From Oceanobacillus sp. CFH 90083 (lineage in GTDB: Bacteria; Bacillota; Bacilli; Bacillales; Amphibacillaceae): 64,000 nucleotides of DNA. This document shows, piece after piece, positions 1-8,312 of this stretch. The first letter of the stretch is position 1. Each line of letters starts with the position of its first letter. The notes beneath the pieces are model-generated. The model searched no databases, was not told where the DNA came from, and saw nothing but the letters and a program-made list of their open reading frames with translations. The translations under genes and the position numbers were made by a program. The DNA lies in NCBI RefSeq assembly GCF_009389585.1, contig NZ_VIYG01000003.1:124001-188000 (forward strand), written 5' to 3'.

Positions 1-264
1 CTACAAACAAGACTGGAAGCCTTACTTGGTACCTGGCCGGCTATTATGGTCACTGCTTTGCTCTGGGCAGTATGGCATATGGCCATTCAAGGCGGGATTT
101 CCCCTGATATTGCATTTTCCAATGTGCTGGTGAATCAAGGTGTAATGGGATTGTTTTTAGGATTTTTATGGGCAAAGTATCGAAATGTTTGGGTTCTAAT
201 TATTATTCATGGGCTGATAAATCTGCCATTGCAGATTATTACTGCATTATTCGCCACAGGATGA
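1..264 (+). CDS. CPBP family intramembrane metalloprotease (C-terminal part)
   Basis: The reading frame is open from the window edge, so only the last ~87 residues are present. It shows the FxxxH-like motif as LLWAVWH and the final membrane segment with HGLIN, both typical of CPBP (Abi/CAAX-protease-like) membrane proteases; the EExxxR motif would lie upstream. Two hydrophobic segments are visible. CPBP proteins process prenylated or peptide substrates in the membrane and often sit next to bacteriocin or signalling genes. Here a two-component system follows on the same strand after ~130 bp, so a signalling link is possible but unproven. The substrate cannot be inferred. Confidence 0.75.
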   Translation, partial: LQTRLEALLGTWPAIMVTALLWAVWHMAIQGGISPDIAFSNVLVNQGVMGLFLGFLWAKYRNVWVLIIIHGLINLPLQIITALFATG

Positions 265-395
265 GACAATCGTCGCTCGCTGAACGAAAAAAGCATGCGG
301 TTTTCTGTCACTGCTTCACATGGTAAACTTAAACTGAATAAAAAAGCCGAAAAACATATCAAAGAGAAGGAAACTGGCAGAAAGGAGACCAGCCT

Positions 396-1505
396 ATGAC
401 GTCAAATAAATATGAAGTGTTGACGCCAGCACTATGCACGCTCATATGGCGGTCTCTTGCCTTCCTTTTCCTCGGTTTTTATTGGGTGATGAATAATGCA
501 GAAGAAGCAGGAATTCTCTTTTTGCTTTTTCTGATTATTATGGCTTTGGCAAGATGGAGGATAGAGATGCCTGCCTGGACAACATTGTTCGATCAGGCTG
601 TTTGTATTATTACGGTTACACTCTGGCCCGGCGCCTGGTTTGCCTTAGCTATTCCTGTCTTTGAAGTCATGCTGAAAGGGAAGCCATGGTTTATGATCCC
701 TTCTCTTATTTTTTTAATCGTCGAAGCACAATCGTCGCTTATGTTGCTATTGATTCTATTTTCGGCAGCATTTACAGGAGTGGCTCTATATAGCTGGTCG
801 AAGAGTGTAGATTTATATAAAAAAGAATCAGACCGGGAGCGTCGACACCGTTATGAATTAGAAAGCTTTAAGCGTGAGCTGCTGTCGGCGAGTGCACAGA
901 CAGCAAAAATGGCTAAATTGGAAGAACGAAATCGTATTTCTAAATCACTGCACGATCACGTTGGCCATGAATTGACAGGAGCTATTTTAGCACTGAGAGC
1001 TTTTGAACAGCTATGGAAAGAAGGCGACCCGCAGGCAGAGAGGCTGTTTTTTCAGGCAAAAGAGAGATTTTCTGAAAGCTCCCGTCATTTGCGGGAAACA
1101 GTGCGTAATATGAAACCGATAAGTACGCTGGGAATGGAAAGCTTTAAAGAAATCACGGAGCAATTCAACATGTGTCCCGTTCAATTGAACATTTATGGAG
1201 ATACTTCAAAGATTCCTTCTTATCTATGGGGAATATTAGAGCCGGCTTTGAAGGAATCACTGACCAATGTTTTTCGTCATTCAGAAGCAACGCATGTAAA
1301 GGTGTCTTTGGATGTCAGTGAGAGTATTGTCCGGCTGTTTATTTTCAATGATGGTGTTTTGAAGGGATCCAGCGGATATGGTATCGGACTCCGAAATCTT
1401 CGCCAGCGGGCACAATCCGTCGGGGGGAGCTTATCAGCCTCATCTGTAAAAGAAGGATTTCAACTGGTCTGTGTATTGCCGCTTGAAAAAGACGAACAGG
1501 AATAA
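396..1505 (+). CDS. Sensor histidine kinase, NarL/DesK class (HisKA_3)
   Basis: A 369-aa membrane sensor kinase. Residues 1-~135 are hydrophobic with several membrane helices and no large extracytoplasmic domain, as in intramembrane-sensing kinases (DesK, YvfT, LiaS-like). A short coiled coil follows, then the HisKA_3 dimerisation helix with phospho-acceptor H186 in EERNRISKSLHDHVGHELTG. The HATPase_c domain has an N-box near N291 and a G-box GIGLRNLRQRA near 329-339. The ATG at 396 has an AAAGGAG site 9-15 bases upstream. The partner response regulator begins 24 bp after the stop, so the two form one operon. The signal is unknown; membrane perturbation is a reasonable guess for this architecture. 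Confidence 0.9.
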   Translation: MTSNKYEVLTPALCTLIWRSLAFLFLGFYWVMNNAEEAGILFLLFLIIMALARWRIEMPAWTTLFDQAVCIITVTLWPGAWFALAIPVFEVMLKGKPWFMIPSLIFLIVEAQSSLMLLLILFSAAFTGVALYSWSKSVDLYKKESDRERRHRYELESFKRELLSASAQTAKMAKLEERNRISKSLHDHVGHELTGAILALRAFEQLWKEGDPQAERLFFQAKERFSESSRHLRETVRNMKPISTLGMESFKEITEQFNMCPVQLNIYGDTSKIPSYLWGILEPALKESLTNVFRHSEATHVKVSLDVSESIVRLFIFNDGVLKGSSGYGIGLRNLRQRAQSVGGSLSASSVKEGFQLVCVLPLEKDEQE

Positions 1506-1529
1506 AAATAAAAGAAAGAGGTCTTTAAA

Positions 1530-2135
1530 GTGAAGATAATCATTGTAGATGATGATTCGATGGTGTATGAAAGTCTTCAATTGCTGTTTTCCCGCGAAGA
1601 GGATATTCAAGTTGTGGGAACGGCTAATAACGGCGCAGAAGCGGTTAAAGCTTGTGAAGACGCGATGCCGGATGCTGTTCTTATGGATATACAAATGCCG
1701 GAAATGGATGGTATTCAAGCAACACGTGAAATTAAAAAGCGCTGGCCTGAGGTACGAGTAATGATGCTGACAACCTTTGAGGATGAACAAAATATCAGGC
1801 TGGCACTTTTAGCCGGAGCTGAAGGGTATTTGCTTAAATCTGCCCCAGTTGAAGACATGGCGCAGCAATTACGGGCACTGATTTCTGGAAGCTCTGTACT
1901 GACGGCAGATGTATTATTGCGGCTGACACAGCCGGAAAAAGAGGGACTTGACAGCTTAACAGCACGTGAACAGGATATTTTAAAGCTTGTCGCACAAGGC
2001 TGCTCCAATAAAGAAATTGCCAGCCAGCTGTTCGTCAGTGAAGGAACGGTGCGTAATGTGATTTCCATTATTTTGGATAAGCTGGAGGTTCGTGATAGGA
2101 CGCAGCTGGCGTTATATTATTGGCGGAGGACGTAG
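1530..2135 (+). CDS. Response regulator, NarL/LuxR family
   Basis: A 201-aa transcription factor paired with the upstream kinase. The receiver domain (1-~118) has the acidic pocket VDDD at 6-9, phospho-acceptor D53 in LMDIQMPEMDG, the conserved Thr (MLTTF) and Lys (LLKSAP). The LuxR-type HTH occupies ~138-198, with the hallmark LTAREQDILKLVAQGCSNKEIA. The start is GTG, chosen because AAGAAAGAGG lies 8 bp upstream. Target genes are not visible; the CPBP protease just upstream is one candidate. Length and motifs are standard for the family. Confidence 0.92.
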   Translation: MKIIIVDDDSMVYESLQLLFSREEDIQVVGTANNGAEAVKACEDAMPDAVLMDIQMPEMDGIQATREIKKRWPEVRVMMLTTFEDEQNIRLALLAGAEGYLLKSAPVEDMAQQLRALISGSSVLTADVLLRLTQPEKEGLDSLTAREQDILKLVAQGCSNKEIASQLFVSEGTVRNVISIILDKLEVRDRTQLALYYWRRT

Positions 2136-2449
2136 AAAGACTTGCTGCTGTATTCCTGTTTTTTCTCTATTAAGAGAAAATGGAAACTTAACCATCTTTT
2201 TTTTAAAATGCTGAACCAGTGGTTTTGACAGGGTGAGTAAATGCAGTCCCGACCTCAATGGAAAAGCACATTAACTAAAGCGTTCCCCATTTATCATTTG
2301 AATACTTTTTAAACATCCTCTTAAAGAAAATTCATATTCCAACATAGTATAAAATGATTAATAATTAAATTTGAAGGCTATTAAAACAGAATTAAACTTT
2401 AATAAAGGTTTCACAAATCTACTATAAAAACGAAGGAGGAATTTGTTTT
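2136..2449. other. Intergenic region without recognisable gene
   Basis: About 314 bp between the response regulator and the SnoaL-like gene. I see no convincing ORF, tRNA or riboswitch. The last ~120 bp are strongly AT-rich and probably hold the promoter of the downstream gene, but no clear -35/-10 pair stands out. Confidence 0.5.
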
Positions 2450-2866
2450 ATGAGTGGAAAAGAAATTTATAAAATTTGGATGGATGCCTGGAATAGAGAT
2501 ATATTATTTCTTAATGACATTACAGATGAAAATTGTATCGTTCATCAAGCAAGAACAGATGGCAAAGATTCGAAAAGTATAAAAGGGATACAAGCGTTGA
2601 AAGATGTTGTTGAATCAGCTAAAGAATATTTTAATAATATAGAAATGTCACTTGTAGTAGAACCTATTGAAGATGGGAATTATGTCTCCGCACGCTGGAA
2701 TTTTAAAGGTATTTATAATGGTGAAATGGAGGGAGCTAAGGCTGAAAAAGGAAAGCTGGTGTCCTTTGATGGTACCGATATCTTCTATATTGAAAGTGGC
2801 AAAATCAAGGATTATTGGGTTTCTTCTGATGTTATTGATTTTATGAATCAGTTAGAATTATTTTAG
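2450..2866 (+). CDS. SnoaL-like / NTF2-fold protein
   Basis: A 138-aa protein with the alpha+beta barrel pattern of the SnoaL-like polyketide-cyclase superfamily. It has an N-terminal helix with YKIWMDAWNRDI, a conserved GIQALKDVV loop, and C-terminal strands where GTDIFYIESGKIKDYW matches the usual D-x-F-x-x-x-x-G-K-I-x-x-x-W ending. A good ribosome site (GAAGGAGGAA) precedes the ATG. Members include small-molecule cyclases, isomerases and many proteins of unknown role. It appears to be monocistronic and ends at a terminator hairpin. No substrate can be inferred. Confidence 0.75.
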   Translation: MSGKEIYKIWMDAWNRDILFLNDITDENCIVHQARTDGKDSKSIKGIQALKDVVESAKEYFNNIEMSLVVEPIEDGNYVSARWNFKGIYNGEMEGAKAEKGKLVSFDGTDIFYIESGKIKDYWVSSDVIDFMNQLELF

Positions 2867-2880
2867 TCGTACACAATGAA

Positions 2881-2910
2881 AATGAATCATTGGATTAATT
2901 CATTTTTTAT
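2881..2910 (+). terminator. Terminator after the SnoaL-like gene
   Basis: A 7-bp perfect stem (AATGAAT/ATTCATT) with a 10-nt loop is followed by TTTTTAT, beginning 14 bp after the stop codon. Confidence 0.65.
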
Positions 2911-2912
2911 AG

Positions 2913-2959
2913 TTCAACACAGCGAATGAATATAATTATAATTCATTCGCTGTGTTGAA
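2913..2959. promoter_or_regulatory. 47-bp near-perfect palindrome, TetR-operator-like
   Basis: Two 19-bp arms that are exact reverse complements flank an AT-only centre of 9 nt. The innermost part, GAATGAA-10 nt-TTCATTC, resembles operators of TetR-family regulators. It lies 28 bp upstream of the ATG of a decayed ABC transporter ATPase gene, the position expected for an operator of a drug-efflux operon. No T tract follows on the plus strand. No TetR gene remains nearby. Alternatively it is a bidirectional terminator stem. Confidence 0.55.
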
Positions 2960-2986
2960 AGGTACAAAAAAGGAAGTCATACACGA

Positions 2987-3206
2987 ATGAAGAATAATCT
3001 GGATGGAACAACAGAACTTGCTGTTGAGGCGAAAGATCTTGTAAAAACATTCGGGCGAAATTGTGTCGTGGACCTACTGATCTCTAATATCACTATACGA
3101 AATAGTTGCAGTTACCGGAATTATTTTTAAAATTGCCTTCAACAATACTGGAGGTATGTTGTCGGAAAATGAAAGAATTTATGCAACCCTAAATAAAGTT
3201 GTATAA
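2987..3206 (+). pseudogene. Relic of an ABC transporter ATPase fused to another gene end
   Basis: From ATG 2987 the frame encodes ~32 residues like the start of DrrA-type ABC ATPases (ELAVEAKDLVKTFGRNCVVD), with an AAAGGAAG-like site upstream. Similarity stops before the Walker A motif and the frame ends at 3130. A different frame (from about 3082 to the stop at 3206) carries ~40 residues that look like a protein C-terminus (SLYEIVAVTGIIFK), which I cannot assign. The simplest reading is a deletion joining the 5' end of an efflux ABC operon to the 3' end of another gene. It is not functional as an ATPase. Confidence 0.6.
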
Positions 3207-3402
3207 AATGTTTAATGAGTCAGGGGCGAACAATGATGAAAATCATTAAATTGACATTGAAAAAGCTTGTCGTGACTATCCTTACTTCTTGGTAAACATG
3301 GAATGAAAAGGATAGATAAAAAGCTTTATTCAAACCATAGCTGAATCTATTTACGGACAAAATCGTATAATAAAGTACAGCAAATGAAGGCAGGTTTTAA
3401 AT

Positions 3403-4104
3403 ATGGAATATGAAACAATCGTGTATAAAGAGCTTTTGGATTGGCGTAATAAAGTTTTGAAAAAATCCAGTCTTTTTAATCAGTTATCAAAAAAAGCACA
3501 GAAGAAAATAAACAGCATGATTCCTGAGAAGGCGCATCAAATCATTACAGACAGCATTAAAAATATGGTGAAGGCTACGCTGGTCGGGTCCAATATGACA
3601 ACAAAGAAACCAAAACCAACAGAACTTTCCTTGTATGAAAGGGATGAAATGGCTAAAGAAAAGCTCATTTCCTACCGTAAAACAGCAGTCATTGAAGGGG
3701 CTGGAACAGGTGCAGGAGGCATTTTCCTAGGACTTGCAGATTTTCCGCTATTATTGTCGATCAAGATGAAGTTTTTATTTGAATTGGCAGCAGTTTATGG
3801 CTATGATGCGAGTGAATATGAAGAACGGCTATTTATTCTCCATGTTTTCCAGCTTGCTTTTTCCAGCGATGAAAAACGGAAGGATACGTTTTATCTAATC
3901 GAAAATTGGGAGCGGGAGAAGGGGAAGCTGGTTGATATGGATTGGCGTGTTTTCCAGCAGGAGTATCGCGATTATATTGATTTGATTAAAATGCTGCAGC
4001 TTATTCCGGGATTCGGTGCAATCATAGGTGCATATGCCAATCATAATCTGATGGATACCCTTGGAGAAACGGCAATGAATGCGTATAGAATGCGTTATCT
4101 ATAA
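3403..4104 (+). CDS. EcsC family protein
   Basis: A 233-aa protein matching the EcsC family. A charged N-terminal helix region is followed by a glycine-rich hydrophobic stretch (EGAGTGAGGIFLGLADFPLLLSI, about residues 98-120), then an amphipathic helical region and a second short hydrophobic segment near 205-215 (LIPGFGAIIGAYAN). These glycine-rich membrane-inserting segments are the family hallmark. EcsC proteins are named after the B. subtilis ecsABC locus but usually occur alone, and their molecular function is unresolved. The gene is preceded by AGGCAGG and ~270 bp without a gene. Ecs-type ABC partners are absent here. Confidence 0.85.
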   Translation: MEYETIVYKELLDWRNKVLKKSSLFNQLSKKAQKKINSMIPEKAHQIITDSIKNMVKATLVGSNMTTKKPKPTELSLYERDEMAKEKLISYRKTAVIEGAGTGAGGIFLGLADFPLLLSIKMKFLFELAAVYGYDASEYEERLFILHVFQLAFSSDEKRKDTFYLIENWEREKGKLVDMDWRVFQQEYRDYIDLIKMLQLIPGFGAIIGAYANHNLMDTLGETAMNAYRMRYL

Positions 4105-4324
4105 ATACAGGCTGACTGACGAGTGAATAATGCTAGCAGGAGTCCGTGTCAAATCGACTATCTTTCTATCTTGATTGTTCTTAGTTTACTAATTGTTTCT
4201 GAACCTCATATTATTTTGTTATTTCTATTGTTGCTCGGACAAACAATTTGCTTTCTGATATTTCATATTCGAGGGCAAAGGTAGTCCTATAAAAAATCCT
4301 ATACATTTTACAAGGAGGCAGAAA

Positions 4325-4789
4325 ATGAAGAAGAATCTATTGTTTCTTGTTATGATTTTTGTACTTGGTGCATGCAGTAATAGTAATGCAGTTGAAGCAG
4401 ATTTTGAAAAACTGAACTATGACTTCACTGAACCAGGTGAATTGGATGAGAATGATATTATTCTACCAGGCTCGACTGTTATGCTTGAAGGAGAAATAAA
4501 AAGTAAAACGGAGGATGCCCCCGATATTTTAGCGAGCAGAATTTCTGAACAGGAAGATATAAAATTTGAGAATGTTGCTTTTGAAGATAGTAATTTATTT
4601 ATGGTGGAAACAGAAGAAGCACCGGAGTATATTGTACTCGTTAATAATACGGATGATTTTAGTGAATGGAATGAGGGAGATTTTATTACTGTCACGGGAA
4701 CATTTGAGGGGACCAATCATCAGACATTTGGACCTGTGATTAAAGCAGATGAGATTGATCGTATTGATGATGAGATTCCAGATAACTAA
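4325..4789 (+). CDS. Small lipoprotein, possibly OB-fold
   Basis: A 154-aa exported protein. The signal peptide MKKNLLFLVMIFVLGACS has a lipobox LGAC with the lipidated Cys at 17, so the mature protein is anchored to the outer membrane leaflet. The mature part is acidic and has beta-strand-rich stretches ending with EGDFITVTGTFEG, resembling small OB-fold or DUF-type lipoproteins. An AAGGAGG site precedes the ATG. It is the first of a run of small lipoproteins on this strand. Function unknown. Confidence 0.8.
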   Translation: MKKNLLFLVMIFVLGACSNSNAVEADFEKLNYDFTEPGELDENDIILPGSTVMLEGEIKSKTEDAPDILASRISEQEDIKFENVAFEDSNLFMVETEEAPEYIVLVNNTDDFSEWNEGDFITVTGTFEGTNHQTFGPVIKADEIDRIDDEIPDN

Positions 4790-4857
4790 TGCTCATAGCT
4801 TTGAAGTAAAAAGTGTAGTAAAAGTTGCTTGAGTCATGTAAATAAAGGGGTTTTAAT

Positions 4858-5364
4858 TTGAAAAAAATCTTATTTTTATGGTTTGTTATGCTTTTATTTT
4901 TAGTTGGTTGCAGTTCTGGAGAAATAAAAAGCTTCGCCTCTGATTTTAATGAAGTTGTAAAAAACGAAGGTATTGATGTATTAAATCCTGACAACTTTGG
5001 AGAGATAGAGGGAGGAGACAGAAATAGATGGCAAACATTATATAAATCAGAAGGGTATACAATCGAGGCTAATTATGAAGATGGAAAAAAACTATCTGGA
5101 TATACCGTAAGAATAGAATCATCAGAACCGTATGAACAGTTAGAAGGAGAGGGGTATAAAGCCAGTGTTGCAGCTGCCAGAGCATTTGGCTTAACCCCGG
5201 GAGACTTTGTTAATAATTTTGAAATAGAGTTGGAAAGAAAGCTTCTGGATGATATCCATTCCTATTCAGAAGGTAATTATGAAGTTGTTTTTGTTGCAGA
5301 ACGGTTAAGTGAGCATGATCCAGAGACAGGATTATCGATTCTCTTTAAAAAAGTAAATCAATAG
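4858..5364 (+). CDS. Small lipoprotein
   Basis: A 168-aa exported lipoprotein with TTG start, AAAGGGG upstream, a short signal peptide and lipobox LVGC (lipid Cys at 18). The mature region has an alternating charged/aromatic pattern (YTIEANYEDGKKLSGYTVRIES) and no family I recognise. It follows the preceding lipoprotein by ~70 bp and probably shares its transcript. A strong terminator follows at 5436. Confidence 0.78.
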   Translation: MKKILFLWFVMLLFLVGCSSGEIKSFASDFNEVVKNEGIDVLNPDNFGEIEGGDRNRWQTLYKSEGYTIEANYEDGKKLSGYTVRIESSEPYEQLEGEGYKASVAAARAFGLTPGDFVNNFEIELERKLLDDIHSYSEGNYEVVFVAERLSEHDPETGLSILFKKVNQ

Positions 5365-5722
5365 AGGGTTTATTAATTAAGAAAGAGAAGGCCATTATTT
5401 CAGCTATTGATCTGGATCGTATTTATCATGTGATAAATAATCATCCCGGCTTGGAGTGCCTGTTGAATGGAATGGTGCCGGGATGATTATTTCTTTTTTA
5501 TTCTATATATCAAGCGTATTCTAACCATCAAAGACTTAATCAAACGTCTGAACAATGACTGTATCTTTAAATTAAACTGTGGTTTTCTTGTGTCTGACGC
5601 CATCAGAAGCTGCTTGTTCCTGATGAAGTTATTGCATTGATGCGACCTGTTTTTGGGCGGAGGACAATGGACCTGCCCAAAAATAGGGAAAATTCTATGT
5701 GCTGCTCATAGTGTTATTGATA
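5365..5722. other. Convergent intergenic region
   Basis: 358 bp between the lipoprotein gene and the minus-strand cupin gene. Apart from the terminator at 5436-5498 I see no gene, repeat or RNA in it. Confidence 0.5.
5436..5498 (+). terminator. Strong intrinsic terminator
   Basis: Perfect 15-bp inverted repeat (AATAATCATCCCGGC and its complement) around a 26-nt loop, followed by TTTCTTTTTT. It ends the lipoprotein pair and may also work for the convergent cupin gene on the other strand. Confidence 0.85.
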
Positions 5723-6304
5723 TCAACTTTCTATTTTATAACCAAGATTTTCCGCTAATGTAGCCAATCCTCCAAGAATTATTTTCTGGATGAACCTGGG
5801 TGGGCCATCCAGATAACCATCAATACATTTCCAAGCAATTCCGAGCCAGAGTGGATTTCTTGGTATTCCATTTTTCGTTAATTTACCTTCGCACTCTAAT
5901 TTGTGCATCAGGACAAACATTTTCCAATGAAGTCCAGGTGGCCGGATCTCGTGGACAACCTCCAGGTTTCCTTGGCTAACATTCCAAAATTGATGAACTT
6001 GATTGGGGTGAATGGTTATTTCCTCTCCAGCCTCAAGCGTTATTTCCTCTCCATCCACTAAAAAGCGCATTTTTCCTTCTATCATTTTAAACGTTTCTTT
6101 CAGCAAAGGGTGATAATGCGCCCCATTAACTGCTCCTTGCTGTGTCATACGATGCCTCAATGTAATATATTCCCCGTCTTCATCCTGTCCTTCCTGCAGA
6201 AAAGTAACCGTTCTTCCATCAGGATGGACAAGTTCCTTGCCAAGTTCAACAGTTTCTCCAGCTTTAAGCTTTTCACGCATTTTTTTCCTCCTGTCTTTGG
6301 TCAT
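5723..6304 (-). CDS. Cupin domain protein
   Basis: A 193-aa protein with one double-stranded beta-helix cupin. Motif 1 (GAHYHPLLKETFKMIEGKM) supplies H63, H65 and E70, and motif 2 (HPNQVHQFWN) supplies H104, a full metal-binding set. The C-terminal ~70 residues (KMFVLMHKLECEGKLTKNG...) form a helical tail seen in a subgroup of Bacillus cupins often annotated only as cupin-domain proteins. GAGGAAAAAA lies 5-15 bases upstream of the ATG. Neighbours give no substrate. It could be a small-molecule dioxygenase or isomerase, or a binding protein. Confidence 0.82.
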   Translation of the reverse strand: MTKDRRKKMREKLKAGETVELGKELVHPDGRTVTFLQEGQDEDGEYITLRHRMTQQGAVNGAHYHPLLKETFKMIEGKMRFLVDGEEITLEAGEEITIHPNQVHQFWNVSQGNLEVVHEIRPPGLHWKMFVLMHKLECEGKLTKNGIPRNPLWLGIAWKCIDGYLDGPPRFIQKIILGGLATLAENLGYKIES

Positions 6305-6441
6305 CTGGATTTAAATATGAGAAAAATATGACAGACACATCCGACATTCGAATAAAAACTTAATATTAAAAATAGTTACTAGCACATATATCGTTGTTAT
6401 GCATATTTACTAAAGCTTCCCATGTTAATGTAGTAAACTAG

Positions 6442-6730
6442 TTATCCTGTCCAAGCTGATAAATAATAGATATACCTCATCGTATGCCTATTAGAAAAGA
6501 AGCAGGTATCATATACATCTTGGAATGTTGTTGTCAATTTTTTGGACATGTCAGAAATGATCTCTTCCTCTGTAAATTTGTGTACACCCTGCGTATGCTT
6601 CCATTGTAAGCAGGAGACAATTACTCCGCTGGCATCAGCAAGGACGTCTGGTATAATCATTCTCCCTTGAGCTTCCGTTGAGATGAGGGGCATTAGCTCC
6701 TTCTGCTAAGATAGAAACTTTATGAGAACC
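6442..6730 (-). pseudogene. C-terminal relic of NAD(P) glutamate dehydrogenase
   Basis: On the minus strand, residues such as RMIIPDVLADASGVIVSCLQW match the IIPDILANAGGVTVSYFEW core of Glu/Leu/Phe/Val dehydrogenases, followed by a TEEEI...TTTFQDVYD helix. Just upstream, in another frame, ILAEGANAP matches the preceding VAEGAN-P motif of the same enzyme. The gene is therefore frameshifted near 6690, and its N-terminal ~300 residues (substrate and most of the cofactor domain) are missing. No ribosome site precedes the remnant. It is a decayed copy. Confidence 0.75.
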
Positions 6731-6966
6731 CGGATATTCTAACAAAGTGATAAAAGTCCTGTAAATTTTTTATGAAGAAAATGACTATTATCACTAAAAA
6801 GTATTTGGATAATGATGTAACATGAGCACTGTATGGCATATATCAGCAATCAGCATAATTGTTGAGAACGATTTCAAACTGTTATCTCTATACTATCAGA
6901 AAAAAGAATATTTCACACATAATGAAATAAAGCTGTATCAAGTATTTAAACGAATGGAGTGAAACA
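6731..6966. other. Intergenic region upstream of a membrane-protein gene
   Basis: AT-rich sequence. It contains the end of the relic's surroundings and, presumably, the promoter of the 6967 operon. No other gene is visible. Confidence 0.4.
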
Positions 6967-7407
6967 ATGATTAAACGGATACTAAGAAAGCTGGTCGAAG
7001 CTGTTTTATCTGCCTTTATGCTTGGTATTATGATGGCTGTAATTTATTACCAGCCGCCACAGGAAGGTTACCCAGAGGCTCCAGATTTTGAAGGTATTTT
7101 TCAACTTGTTTTTATGGTTTCTATCTTTATTTTTATAATTGGAGGAATTCCTGCCTCCATCTTAATTGAAAGCATAATGAGGAGTATAAATTTTCGGTAC
7201 CGGGCATTTGCTTATCTTCTTCATCCAGCACTGTATATTTTTGCAGGTTTATTAGCAGGTGTACTATTTGCTCTGCTTATAGGAATTGACTTGGATGGGC
7301 GAATCATTATCGTGCCAAGCCTGATTGGAGGAGCGTGCTTTTATGCTGTTTCTTTAGGTATGGGTACAGTAATCAAAATTTTTAAGGAACAGGGGCATGA
7401 AGAATAA
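6967..7407 (+). CDS. Four-helix integral membrane protein
   Basis: A 146-aa membrane protein with four predicted helices (about residues 10-28, 45-68, 82-105, 112-135) and short loops. AATGGAGTG precedes the ATG. I do not recognise a family. It is followed after 30 bp by two lipoprotein genes in the same direction, so the three probably form an operon working at the cell envelope. Confidence 0.75.
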   Translation: MIKRILRKLVEAVLSAFMLGIMMAVIYYQPPQEGYPEAPDFEGIFQLVFMVSIFIFIIGGIPASILIESIMRSINFRYRAFAYLLHPALYIFAGLLAGVLFALLIGIDLDGRIIIVPSLIGGACFYAVSLGMGTVIKIFKEQGHEE

Positions 7408-7437
7408 AGCTATTCAAATCAACAGGAGGCGAAGTCT

Positions 7438-8310
7438 ATGAAATTATTCTATTCTTTTTTTCTTTTATTATTGCTTACAGTTATTGCTGCTTGTTCATCC
7501 GAGTCCGAGGAACAAGAGCCGGAACAGGATTCTGAGGCAACATACTTTGATGATGCGGAGGAAAAGGCGGATCTATTGAAGGAATTTCAAGCTGCTGAGG
7601 ATGAAATTAACAGTGTGAGCGTAAGAGCAAGCGTATCGCAGATTATCACAGGAGAAGAGAAAGTCATTGAAGAAAGTGAGGTTTCTGCTACTTATGATTT
7701 AATACTTGAACCTCTTGCAGCCCGTATAGATAGTGAAGTGAACTCGTTTAACCAAAGCATGGAATTAAGAATGCATCTGAATGAGGATGCAACTTATTTA
7801 TCAGCGAATCCAAATGATGAGGAGCCACACTGGCAGAAATTCACTGGAGAGGAGCATGAAGAAATCCTTGCAGGCATAGAAGAAGAGAATGAAGCATTTT
7901 TATTTGTAAATTATGATGCTTTATTGGAATACACAGATGAATTAGTCCTTGCTTTAGTAAGTGTCGATGAGTATGAAGAAGATGAACATAACATCGATTT
8001 TTATGAATTGTCCTTGAGAGGGGGCTCCAATATCTATCATGAACTAATGAATAATCGCAATATGGATGAATCCGATCAGCTTGCTGATGTCGATGAATTT
8101 TATTTTAATTTAACCATCGATAAAGATACGAACCATCCAATCGATATCTATACAACGATGAACGGCACGCTGGATGTTGAGGGAGAGGTTGTTCAGGTGG
8201 AGGAGACTATCTTTACGCATGTAGGAGCGAATATTTTTGAAGACGGAGATTTGAGGATTCCCTGGCGTGTTGAAATGTCAGTGGAAAATGGTGAAGGAGA
8301 GGAGGAATAA
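7438..8310 (+). CDS. Lipoprotein, DUF6612-like
   Basis: A 290-aa secreted lipoprotein. A signal peptide with lipobox IAAC (Cys 19) is followed by a very acidic linker. The mature domain pattern (E-x-x-x-V-x-A-x-V-x-Q then a beta-rich region with THVGANIFEDGDLRIPW) resembles the DUF6612/LppX-like lipoproteins of Bacillaceae, thought to bind hydrophobic ligands. AGGAGGCG lies just upstream. The next gene starts 2 bp after the stop, so translation is coupled. The family call is tentative. Confidence 0.72.
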   Translation: MKLFYSFFLLLLLTVIAACSSESEEQEPEQDSEATYFDDAEEKADLLKEFQAAEDEINSVSVRASVSQIITGEEKVIEESEVSATYDLILEPLAARIDSEVNSFNQSMELRMHLNEDATYLSANPNDEEPHWQKFTGEEHEEILAGIEEENEAFLFVNYDALLEYTDELVLALVSVDEYEEDEHNIDFYELSLRGGSNIYHELMNNRNMDESDQLADVDEFYFNLTIDKDTNHPIDIYTTMNGTLDVEGEVVQVEETIFTHVGANIFEDGDLRIPWRVEMSVENGEGEEE

Positions 8311-8312
8311 AG

